This document shows positions 1-7,420 of a stretch of 7,474 nucleotides of DNA, piece by piece. The notes beneath the pieces were generated by a model. That model was not told where the DNA came from. It did not search any database and saw only the letters and a program-made list of their open reading frames with translations. How positions within the stretch are numbered: the stretch's first letter is position 1; the number at the start of each line of letters is the position of its first letter. A program made the translations under genes and the position numbers. The stretch is from Clostridia bacterium. GTDB taxonomy: Bacteria > Bacillota > Clostridia > Christensenellales > Borkfalkiaceae. The DNA lies in NCBI GenBank assembly GCA_017505675.1, contig JAFVOV010000055.1:1-7474 (forward strand). Direction: 5' to 3'.

Positions 1-3000
1 ATAACACCGCTATTTAACGCGCTAGTTATGCGGTTTAAGTTTATTTTATCCACGCTGTCGCGCTCGATTACGCCTGCCCTAATTAAATTTTCAACCTGCT
101 CTAAAAGGCTATCGTTTGAACAAAAATCAAAATATTCCATAACCTTATGCGCGGTATTGCCCTTTTCAATATCGGGGCATTCTTCATCAAACAAAACGTG
201 CTTATAAACGCCGTCTTCAGCAGAAAGCGCGGTTGCGTAAGTAACGTTACTTTTAAGCGGTAAAATCGTATCGCTTAAATATTTATATTTAAATGAAAGA
301 TTTGCTTTAATTTTTTCTTTTATATTTTCATCCGCATCTGATAGATAAACGCGCCTTACGCCCTGACTTAAATCGGTAAAATCAAAACCTTCTTCTAAAT
401 GCTCGCTTACTGGGATATGTAAAGGAATATAATCCATAAACTTATCCGCGCCAACGAAAACGCTACGCCTTTTATCTTCTTTACTTTCAAAAGTTAAATG
501 CAACGAATACGCCGCGCGAGTGGTGGCAACGTAAAACAAACGCATTTCTTCTTTCATTCGTTCAACGCGCATTTTTTCTTTTATTACCCCGCGTAAAAGC
601 GTTTCTTCTTTAGTCCTAGTTTCGTCGTCGTAAAACTTTACGGCAAAACCGTAATCACGGCTGAAAAGAACTTCGTCACGCTCGTCTTCCGCGTTCATCT
701 GCCTTTCTAATCCGCACGCGATAACCACGGGGAATTCTAAACCTTTAGATGCGTGGATAGTCATAACCTTAACCGAACTATCATCACCACATTCGGAAAA
801 TCCAAAAGCATCAGGGGCGTTTTCAACTTTATACAAAAATTCTTTTACGGTAAGCCTTTCCGCGCCTGAAATTGCTAGAGCCTTAAACCTGTTAAGCCTT
901 TTTAACTTGCTCTTTCCCTGCCTTTCCGCTAAAAGATAACTTTCAATATGCTTATCTTTAATAAGTTTTTCTATAACCCCGTAAGCGCCTATAAAATCTG
1001 AAAGTTCCCTTATTTCTTTTATATACGCATCAAACGCCTTTAACCGCTCGGATAAATCGTCTAAAGCGTCGGTTAAATACAACGAATACGCATCATAAAA
1101 CGCGCCTTTTGCATTGCTTTTACGCTCTTTATAAAACTGCGCTATTTTCAATAAATCTTCATCAGAAAAACCGCCGACGGGGCTTTTCATAAGCGCAGCA
1201 AGCGGAATATCTTGTATAAGGCAGTCAACTGCTTTTAACGCGTTTACCATCATTGAGATTTCCGGAAAATCACACACGCTTTCTTTAACGTCAGAAGTAA
1301 CGGGAATATTGTGCCGTTTTAAGCCTTTAACTAATTCAGAAACGAATTTCCCCCTTTTATTGCGGGTAAGTATTGCAATATCACCGTAACCGACTTGCTT
1401 AAAAATTTTATCTTTAGGGTCATAATATTTTTTAGTAAGTTCGTCGTTGATTATTTCCGTTAATAAAGATGCTAATCGCATAACTTCTTCATCAACGCCC
1501 ATACCTTTTTCTTCTAAAATATCATAAATGCGCGGGCGTTCCGTTTCCGTCCGTTCAGTTTCGGGTTTGCGTAAAAAGTGAAGTTCCGCCCTACCTTTAG
1601 CATCTTCAGGATAAATTCCGCCCGCTTTTAATTCCGAGCGACCTTTATAATTTTCACCAAAGTGCTTTTCGGTCATACAATAATTAAATATCAAGTTTAC
1701 GGTTTTAATAACGTTTTCTGCCGAACGGAAATTATCGTTAAGATTAACAACCGTTTGTCCGTTATTTAGCATAACTTCGGCTTTTTTAGAAAAAATCTCT
1801 GGTCTACAGCCCCTAAAGCCGTAAATACTTTGCTTAACGTCACCAACCATAAACAAGTTATTAGAGCAAACGCGCGAAATAATTTCTTCCTGCACGCCGT
1901 TAATATCTTGATATTCGTCAACAAAAACGTATTTATATTTAGCGCTGACTTCCTTGCGAATATTTTCATCCGATAAAATTTTTAATGCAAAATGCTCTAA
2001 ATCGTTAAAATCAAGCAAATTTTCTTCGCTTTTTTCACGGCTGTAAACTTCAGAAAAGCGTTTTATAATTTTAACTAAACTTTCGGTATGCTTTAAGCAT
2101 TTTTTAAACTTATTTTGGTCAGTTTCCCTATCAGTAATATGTAAACAAAATCTTTTAATTAATTTCTTTATTTTATCTCTACATTCGGTAACGGTGGCTT
2201 TCGCATCAAGAAAGGCTTCATCCATCTTTCTTTCAAAATCTAGGCGGATGGAATAATTTTCAAACTTTTTCACCGCGTAAATATCGCCGTTAAATAAAGT
2301 TTCAACGTCAAAGAGCAAAGTTTTAATTAGGTTTATAGACTTTTGGTAATCTGAACCGCTAAATATAATAAGCGCGCTTTCAAGGCTTTCTTTAATTAAA
2401 GTCAATTCTTCATTTAAAAAACGTTTATACTCTGATAAAAGGCTATCAAAACCGTCGTCCGAATAATTGTTTTTATATAATTCTAAAAATTCGTCGGGGG
2501 TTGCTTCTGAACTAATAAAGGCGTATGCTGATAAAACTAACTCTTTAAGCGCCCCGTCGCTTCTACCCGACGCGTGCCTATCAACAAGCGTGTAAAAGCC
2601 GTCGTCACCGCCGTCGTAAAACTCTTTAAAAACGCTATCAACACATTCCGCGCGAATAATAGCCGCGTCAGTTTCATCTATAATTTTAAAATCGGGCGCA
2701 ACGCCTACGGCAAAAAAGTATTGCCTAATAAGTCGCCCGCAAAAAGAGTGCAAAGTAGAAATATCTGCGGTAGGGATTTCGGAAAGTTCTTTAATAACCC
2801 TATCTCTATCTACGCCAACCGCTTTTTCCGCCAAAGCGCGCTTTAACTTTTCTTTCATATCAAACGCCGCCGCCTCGGTAAAGGTTACAGCCAAAAGCTC
2901 GCTAACCTTAACGCCCTTATCTAATATAAGGCGTTTAGCGCGCTCTATCATTGTAAAAGTTTTTCCGCTACCGGCAGATGCAGATACCAAAATATTGCCC

Positions 3001-3047
3001 TTTTCGTGCATGACTGCTTGGGCTTGTTCGGGTTTAAAATCAGGCAT
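1..3047 (-). CDS. addA: AddA, ATP-dependent helicase/nuclease subunit A (partial, C-terminus beyond the left edge)
   Basis: This is the UvrD-like (SF1A) helicase and nuclease subunit of the AddAB break-resection enzyme, which unwinds and degrades DNA ends and loads RecA after Chi. Reading the minus strand gives 1015 codons with no stop. Visible motifs: Q-motif PEQAQAV (6-12), Walker A SASAGSGKT (22-30), motif Ia AVTFTEAAA (53-61), ISTLHSFC (96-103), Walker B DEYQD (377-381), motif III GDVKQSIYGFRG (402-413), the NFRS motif, motif V MTIHASKGLEFP (762-773) and motif VI RLFYVATTRA (836-845). GNTAHKVMEYF (963-973, His967) opens the RecB-type nuclease domain; its D and DYK residues should lie beyond base 1. 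Family members are usually about 1150-1250 residues, so roughly 150-230 are missing only because the window ends. The ATG at 3047 is preferred because AGGAG lies 9 bases upstream; the in-frame ATG at 3053 has only 3 bases of spacing. No tryptophan is encoded. Confidence 0.95.
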   Translation of the reverse strand, partial: MPDFKPEQAQAVMHEKGNILVSASAGSGKTFTMIERAKRLILDKGVKVSELLAVTFTEAAAFDMKEKLKRALAEKAVGVDRDRVIKELSEIPTADISTLHSFCGRLIRQYFFAVGVAPDFKIIDETDAAIIRAECVDSVFKEFYDGGDDGFYTLVDRHASGRSDGALKELVLSAYAFISSEATPDEFLELYKNNYSDDGFDSLLSEYKRFLNEELTLIKESLESALIIFSGSDYQKSINLIKTLLFDVETLFNGDIYAVKKFENYSIRLDFERKMDEAFLDAKATVTECRDKIKKLIKRFCLHITDRETDQNKFKKCLKHTESLVKIIKRFSEVYSREKSEENLLDFNDLEHFALKILSDENIRKEVSAKYKYVFVDEYQDINGVQEEIISRVCSNNLFMVGDVKQSIYGFRGCRPEIFSKKAEVMLNNGQTVVNLNDNFRSAENVIKTVNLIFNYCMTEKHFGENYKGRSELKAGGIYPEDAKGRAELHFLRKPETERTETERPRIYDILEEKGMGVDEEVMRLASLLTEIINDELTKKYYDPKDKIFKQVGYGDIAILTRNKRGKFVSELVKGLKRHNIPVTSDVKESVCDFPEISMMVNALKAVDCLIQDIPLAALMKSPVGGFSDEDLLKIAQFYKERKSNAKGAFYDAYSLYLTDALDDLSERLKAFDAYIKEIRELSDFIGAYGVIEKLIKDKHIESYLLAERQGKSKLKRLNRFKALAISGAERLTVKEFLYKVENAPDAFGFSECGDDSSVKVMTIHASKGLEFPVVIACGLERQMNAEDERDEVLFSRDYGFAVKFYDDETRTKEETLLRGVIKEKMRVERMKEEMRLFYVATTRAAYSLHLTFESKEDKRRSVFVGADKFMDYIPLHIPVSEHLEEGFDFTDLSQGVRRVYLSDADENIKEKIKANLSFKYKYLSDTILPLKSNVTYATALSAEDGVYKHVLFDEECPDIEKGNTAHKVMEYFDFCSNDSLLEQVENLIRAGVIERDSVDKINLNRITSALNSGV

Positions 3048-6000
3048 TTTCATCTTCTCCTTTAACGGCTTTTTGTATGACTGTTTCATCAACTTTTTTA
3101 AGCGAACGCTCTTTAACCGATGTATAATCGCAAAGCCCCTTAAACTCACAATATCTGCACGCGCCTAAATACGGCGATGCAACTATAACCCCTTCGCTCA
3201 TTCTTTTAGCGGCAAGTTCGCTGACCTTTAGCGCGTAATCTATACACGCGTTAAGCCCGTCTTCTTTAAGCGCGTGTTTATTGACGCCGTTTTTATCTTT
3301 ATACACAGGCAAAAATTCGCTTACCCCGTTACTTTCATAACTTTCGTCTTGAGCGACTAATGCGTCCGTTTCGTCTAACGTTTTACCGTAAGCCATTGCC
3401 TTAATTTTATCTTCGGGTTTTTCAAACTTATCCGAAACGGGTAAGTAATATAACCCCGCAGGTTTTTTGCCCTTTTCTTTTAATTTTTGTTGCACCGCTA
3501 AAGCATAAAGGTAAAGTTGCAATTTCACCCCTGCAAAAAGCGATTTATCGGTAGTATCCACACTACCCGTTTTATAATCTAATACCCTAAAATAACTTTC
3601 GCTTTCATCAAGCCTATCAATCTTACCTTTTATTTTAACCTTTCCGTTAAGTAACGGTATTGCAGGGTATTCTTTACCATCCCCAAAAGGAACTTCCGTT
3701 TTAACTTGGGTAAATTGTGAATTTTTTAAAGATTTATAAGTGTTAAAGCAATATTTGTTACATTCTAAAAGCACCCTTTTAACCGTTGCCGTGCTTATAG
3801 GGTCTAAAAGATATTTTTTATATTCTTCACGCTCTAAAACGGATACAGCGATTTCGTTAAACACCTTATCAGAACTTTCTTTATCGGTAATTTCATCAAT
3901 TTTAAGCACGTACAACTTAAAAATTTCGTGCATAAGATTTCCAACCGATAAAACGTTTACCGCGCCTTCTTCCCTAGCGTTAAGTTTTATTGAGTGCGAT
4001 AAAAACGCGCGATAAGGGCATTTAAAATAATCTTCAATAGCGGTGGGCGAAGTAACTTCTGATAAAGAAACTTCAATATCGCCGTCAAGTTTAATTTTAA
4101 ATTCTTTGTTGGCGCGCTTTAAAATATCGTCCGCTAAATCTTTATCGCCAAGTTCTGCAACCGCTTGATAAAATGAAGACGCTATAGTAAAATCTTCCGC
4201 TTCGCGCTCAATAATTTCACCGCAAGTTTTAGCAAACGAATTTGCGCCTTGATTAAGCGTTAAATAATCTTGCGCTTTAGGGAACGGCGCTAAAGATAGC
4301 GCGCCACTAATTTCTGTTAAAATTTCACTTTTAATTAGTTTCTTTCCATCTACGCCCGATATAGGATAACTTAAATAAAGCCTTTCTGAAAAAGCGGAAA
4401 GCGCAAGCGCCGTGCTTTCACGCGCCCTGTGATTTACCACCCTAATTTTAGGCTCTAATAAAAGTTTCATATTCTCTAACGCGTCAATATCGCTATCTGT
4501 TAAAAGAGCAATATCTGCCTGTACCGCAGGGACGTCCGCCGTTAGCGCCGGTGCGAAAAGATATTTTGCTTTAGCCAAAGCGCACTCTTTATATCCGCCG
4601 ATAAACACGGCGTCGTTATACTGCGGAATAATAGAAAGTTCTAACGCAGAAACGCCGATATTAAACACCGCCTTAAAATCAGTTACGCTTAAAGTATTAA
4701 GATTAAGCATTAAATCCATTTCGTTTAAAACGTTTGTTACCGCATCAAAAATTTGCGAATTGACCGCAGCGTCTTCTTTCCTATTTAAGCCGTCAAGTTC
4801 TAAAGTAAACGCGTCCAACTTTTCTTTAACGTTTAAAGATGATAGCATACCTTTAACGTCAAAGTTTTTACAAACCGCAATAAGAGTTTCCCTTAAAGAG
4901 TTTAACGCAACTAAATCACTTTCGCTATCTTCAAAGTTAAATTTTTCTTTAAACCTACCGTAATTTACGTTATATTTTATAACGTAATTTTCAAATTTAT
5001 CAGCAAGGGTTTTATTGCTACAGACAAGCGGATTTTTAATAAAAGCAATTACCGCTTTGCGCTCAAAAAATTTCTTAAAACATTCCGTATACGCTTTAAT
5101 AAGCGTAATTAACGGGTGGTTAAGCGGTTTTTTGCGCTCGTCTATAAAATACGGCACGGAAAGCGTGCTAAACACCGATTTAATTATTTCCCCGTAAGAA
5201 CTTATATCGGGAAGCGCCAACGTTATATCACGGTAACGGCATTCTCCGTTAATTACCGCACCCTTTATAATTTCCGCAATGCGCTGAACTTCTTGATAAG
5301 AGTTTTCCGCAGCGTTAAAATATACTTTAGGTTCTTTTAATTTTAAAACGGAATTTTTATTTACGGCGGGGTTAAAAATATTATCTAATATAATTTTACC
5401 TTCAGCGGTATAATCACTATCAATTCTTTTTTCTAAAACGGTAACCCCACACGCGCTACAATGAGTTTTTATAAAATTTGATGTTTCATTTAAAAATACC
5501 AGCGGATTATCCCCCGCGGTTAAAATTGCAGTAACTGACGCCGCCTTTTCAATAAGTTCTTTAATAACTTCGCGCGCTTGCGCCGTAAAAGACGTAAACC
5601 CAACTATAAAAACGTTTGCGCGACCTATTTCATCACTATTTTTAATAATTTCAGGTAAATACGATAGCGCTGAACTTTGGTCTTCAAAACCATTATCCGC
5701 CACGAACTTTTCATAGCTGGAATACACGGTGGAAATATCAATCAGTTTATCTTTTAATACTCCCGACGCTTTTTCACTTGCAAAAGATACTTCTTCAGGG
5801 GTTATCTTTGCGCTTTTTAACTGCATTATAAGTTCGTAAAGAGTTGCCGCAAGATTTACTTTATTACTTTTAAACGACCTTAATGAAAGCGTGGCTAAAA
5901 TTCTTTTTACAGCCATAGCAGAACCTTCTTTAGAAAGTAGGTTCGTAAATTGTTTTTTTAAACGCAAAAAGTTACCGAACGAATATACGTCGGTATTAAA

Positions 6001-6165
6001 ACTGCCACCCGTTTCATAACAAATTAAACGTTCAACCATAAGCGAAACTTTTTCTTCGCAAAAAATAACGTTTCTGCCGGATAGTCCCAACCCTTTTTCT
6101 TTAAGATTATTTAATAGAATAGGGAAAATATTAAAATAAGAATCGGTAGTAATTAAATTAACCAT
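3040..6165 (-). CDS. addB: AddB, ATP-dependent nuclease subunit B with 4Fe-4S nuclease domain
   Basis: AddB is the partner of AddA. It has an inactivated helicase-like region, which recognises Chi in characterised enzymes, and a C-terminal RecB-family nuclease that cuts the other strand. The 1041-residue product carries the AddB signature PYFIDERKKPLNHP (338-351). Its nuclease site is intact: GNLMH (742-746, His746), GKIDR (Asp850), LDYKTG (Asp863, Lys865) and KLQLYLYA (Gln883). The cysteines that clamp the domain with an iron-sulfur cluster are present at 716 (YFKCPYRAF) and 1003, 1006 and 1012 (CRYCEFKGLC). That is the C-x2-C-x5-C pattern of Bacillus subtilis AddB. The protein is about 125 residues shorter than B. 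subtilis AddB. The N-terminus starts with strand-like NLITTDSYFNIF where Bacillus AddB has a GRSGSGKT loop, so Walker A is missing. The ATG at 6165 is the first start after an in-frame stop and has no Shine-Dalgarno sequence. No tryptophan is encoded. Confidence 0.97.
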   Translation of the reverse strand: MVNLITTDSYFNIFPILLNNLKEKGLGLSGRNVIFCEEKVSLMVERLICYETGGSFNTDVYSFGNFLRLKKQFTNLLSKEGSAMAVKRILATLSLRSFKSNKVNLAATLYELIMQLKSAKITPEEVSFASEKASGVLKDKLIDISTVYSSYEKFVADNGFEDQSSALSYLPEIIKNSDEIGRANVFIVGFTSFTAQAREVIKELIEKAASVTAILTAGDNPLVFLNETSNFIKTHCSACGVTVLEKRIDSDYTAEGKIILDNIFNPAVNKNSVLKLKEPKVYFNAAENSYQEVQRIAEIIKGAVINGECRYRDITLALPDISSYGEIIKSVFSTLSVPYFIDERKKPLNHPLITLIKAYTECFKKFFERKAVIAFIKNPLVCSNKTLADKFENYVIKYNVNYGRFKEKFNFEDSESDLVALNSLRETLIAVCKNFDVKGMLSSLNVKEKLDAFTLELDGLNRKEDAAVNSQIFDAVTNVLNEMDLMLNLNTLSVTDFKAVFNIGVSALELSIIPQYNDAVFIGGYKECALAKAKYLFAPALTADVPAVQADIALLTDSDIDALENMKLLLEPKIRVVNHRARESTALALSAFSERLYLSYPISGVDGKKLIKSEILTEISGALSLAPFPKAQDYLTLNQGANSFAKTCGEIIEREAEDFTIASSFYQAVAELGDKDLADDILKRANKEFKIKLDGDIEVSLSEVTSPTAIEDYFKCPYRAFLSHSIKLNAREEGAVNVLSVGNLMHEIFKLYVLKIDEITDKESSDKVFNEIAVSVLEREEYKKYLLDPISTATVKRVLLECNKYCFNTYKSLKNSQFTQVKTEVPFGDGKEYPAIPLLNGKVKIKGKIDRLDESESYFRVLDYKTGSVDTTDKSLFAGVKLQLYLYALAVQQKLKEKGKKPAGLYYLPVSDKFEKPEDKIKAMAYGKTLDETDALVAQDESYESNGVSEFLPVYKDKNGVNKHALKEDGLNACIDYALKVSELAAKRMSEGVIVASPYLGACRYCEFKGLCDYTSVKERSLKKVDETVIQKAVKGEDENA
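3057..3061 (-). promoter_or_regulatory. addA ribosome binding site (decides the start codon)
   Basis: AGGAG lies inside the last codons of addB. It is 9 bases from the ATG at 3047 but only 3 bases from the in-frame ATG at 3053, which favours the downstream start. The chosen start gives an 8-base overlap with the addB TGA stop (ATGCCTGA), an arrangement typical of translational coupling. Confidence 0.7.
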
Positions 6166-6166
6166 A

Positions 6167-6199
6167 ATTATATTGTAACATATTTTAAGAACTTTTAAA
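6167..6199 (-). promoter_or_regulatory. Predicted addBA promoter, possibly giving a leaderless mRNA
   Basis: On the minus strand an extended -10 element TGTTACAAT (6180-6172) follows a TTTAAA -35-like hexamer (6199-6194) with 16 bases between the hexamers. The -10 hexamer TACAAT ends 6 bases before the addB ATG, so transcription would start at or next to that ATG. A perfect TATAAT also occurs at 6172-6167, but its start site would fall inside the coding sequence. No purine-rich ribosome binding site lies in the roughly 20 bases upstream, which fits leaderless initiation. The elements are seen; the activity is inferred. Confidence 0.5.
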
Positions 6200-6202
6200 G
6201 TT
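6190..6202. repeat. Short inverted repeat over the addB -35 region
   Basis: AACTTT-T-AAAGTT is a perfect 6-base inverted repeat around one central base, overlapping the -35-like hexamer of the predicted addBA promoter. It could be an operator, but the DNA here is very A+T-rich and such a short repeat can arise by chance. It is not a recognisable LexA box. Confidence 0.25.
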
Positions 6203-6216
6203 TTTTAGCGTAAGGT

Positions 6217-6245
6217 TTTACAATTTTTTTATTTTATGGTATTAT
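6217..6245 (+). promoter_or_regulatory. Predicted sigma-A promoter of the lipoprotein gene
   Basis: The -35 hexamer TTTACA (6217-6222, five of six matches to TTGACA) is separated by exactly 17 bases from the -10 hexamer TATTAT (6240-6245, five of six matches). A TG at 6237-6238 makes an extended -10. The start of transcription would fall near 6252, leaving a leader of about 24 bases. It lies back to back with the addBA promoter, with 17 bases between the two -35 elements. Confidence 0.7.
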
Positions 6246-6265
6246 TGTATAGAAAATTAAATAAC

Positions 6266-6270
6266 GGAGA
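6266..6270 (+). promoter_or_regulatory. Ribosome binding site of the lipoprotein gene
   Basis: GGAGA sits 5 bases before the ATG at 6276 and supports that start. It contrasts with addB across the intergenic region, which has no such site. Confidence 0.8.
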
Positions 6271-6275
6271 ACGTA

Positions 6276-7358
6276 ATGAGAAAATTTATAATTACTATTT
6301 GTTCATTCGTTTTGACTTGCGCCATAGTTTTAAGCGGGTGCAGTTGCGCGAATACTTCACCATTATCATTTAGCACGAACTTTGCAGGCACGGCGGAAAA
6401 CGCCGCTAATCTTGAGAGTTCTTACCTTGAAACGCTAAACTATACCGTTTCTTACAACAAGAACTACAACGCGTCCTTAAAACTTGATGAAACTATAGCA
6501 GACCTATTTACCCTTGACTATAACGGAACGTACACGTCAATATTTAAAGGCGATATCGTTAGTTTCCCTGAATTTATAGATACGGATATTAGTTTTGAAG
6601 GCGATAAGCATTATATTAGAACTGAACTTAACTTAAAAGTTACGGTAAACGATAAAGAATATCAAGACGGAATAATTAGTGAAGTTTATTTTTATTCAGC
6701 AGGTCAAGCGTTTGCGCCGGTTTATTCAAAGGTAGTAAGTAAAAACACAATGCTTGCAGTAAACACTAGTGAAAAAGTTTTATCTGCTCTGCAAAAACTT
6801 TACCTTTACGAAACCAAGTATTACGAAGATGAAATTATAACTAACAAACTCGTTTATAACGGTGAAAACGTTGCGGATATTGATATTTATAATCTAGACC
6901 AAACTTTGCTTACCCCGTTTGAAGAACAAACTTCATCAGACTATACCTTAAAGCAAGCAATAGATAACGTTCAACTTATATTTGCAATAAGAAACATTAA
7001 CCTTGACGTAGAAAAAACTTACAATTTGCCGACCGTTTCACCAACGTACGGCGCACCAAAAAGTTTAACTATAACCAACCAAGACGAACTAACTTACGCA
7101 TTTACAAACACCTTTACCTATAACGGCACGCCTTATGAAAACCTTAAAATGACCGCTAAAAATATGACTTTTGTAATCGGCGGAACAAGTAACGTAGGCA
7201 CAGAACAAAACGTAATAGTTCAAAAAGCAAAGAGTGATGATTTCCCCTATTACAACGCATTGCCCGTTGAATACGCGGAATCTTTATCGGAAATGAGTTC
7301 ATTTAATAGGCTCGGCGCGTTAGTATATAAACTAACCGACGCAACCGTAACACACTAA
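6276..7358 (+). CDS. Secreted lipoprotein of unknown function
   Basis: The 360-residue product begins with a lipoprotein signal peptide: basic MRK, a hydrophobic stretch (about 4-19) and the lipobox LSGC with Cys22 as the lipidated residue. It should be processed by Lgt and the type II signal peptidase and held on the outer face of the membrane. The mature part of about 339 residues has no other membrane segment. It is rich in Tyr, Asn, Thr and Asp and alternates short polar and aromatic stretches, suggesting a mostly beta fold. YNG recurs in strand-like settings (LDYNGTYTS, KLVYNGENV, TFTYNGTPYENL). I recognise no catalytic motif or known family; a substrate-binding or envelope-assembly role is possible but unsupported. 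The start is fixed by GGAGA 5 bases upstream, and the gene has its own promoter and a terminator 18 bases after the stop. It appears monocistronic and divergent from addBA. No tryptophan is encoded. Confidence 0.9.
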   Translation: MRKFIITICSFVLTCAIVLSGCSCANTSPLSFSTNFAGTAENAANLESSYLETLNYTVSYNKNYNASLKLDETIADLFTLDYNGTYTSIFKGDIVSFPEFIDTDISFEGDKHYIRTELNLKVTVNDKEYQDGIISEVYFYSAGQAFAPVYSKVVSKNTMLAVNTSEKVLSALQKLYLYETKYYEDEIITNKLVYNGENVADIDIYNLDQTLLTPFEEQTSSDYTLKQAIDNVQLIFAIRNINLDVEKTYNLPTVSPTYGAPKSLTITNQDELTYAFTNTFTYNGTPYENLKMTAKNMTFVIGGTSNVGTEQNVIVQKAKSDDFPYYNALPVEYAESLSEMSSFNRLGALVYKLTDATVTH

Positions 7359-7376
7359 TAACAAAACAAAATAAAG

Positions 7377-7409
7377 ACAGCCCCTAAAATTAGGGGCTGT
7401 AATTTTTTT
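7377..7409 (+). terminator. Rho-independent terminator, probably bidirectional
   Basis: Bases 7377-7387 (ACAGCCCCTAA) pair perfectly with 7390-7400 (TTAGGGGCTGT), giving up to 11 base pairs with a GC core of CAGCCCC/GGGGCTG. Seven T residues follow at 7403-7409. It ends the lipoprotein transcript. On the minus strand the same stem is followed by the T-rich CTTTATTTTGTTTTG, so it probably also ends the convergent gene arriving from the right. Confidence 0.93.
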
Positions 7410-7420
7410 AATCATTGGAT

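Noticed and set aside
1766..1969. A 67-codon minus-strand frame inside addA
   Set aside because: It is out of frame with addA across the Walker B and motif III region, where the addA frame carries the conserved residues.
3040..3053. UGA recoded as tryptophan, suggested by the lack of TGG
   Set aside because: Long conserved genes in such a code would contain many in-frame TGA codons; addA, addB and the lipoprotein gene have none internally, and TGA serves as the addB stop.
3051..3053. Upstream ATG as the addA start
   Set aside because: It adds only Met-Lys and is just 3 bases from the AGGAG, too close for normal initiation; the ATG at 3047 has 9-base spacing.
2574..5340. Open plus-strand frames of 60-91 codons at 2574-2846, 3740-4015, 4760-4963, 5015-5197 and 5116-5340
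   Set aside because: They lie antisense to addA and addB, which are supported by family motifs throughout. They have no convincing ribosome binding sites and no recognisable products.
6189..6202. Possible LexA/DinR box (GAAC then GTT) upstream of addB
   Set aside because: The Gram-positive LexA box is GAAC, four bases, GTTC. Here the half-sites are seven bases apart and the right half is incomplete.
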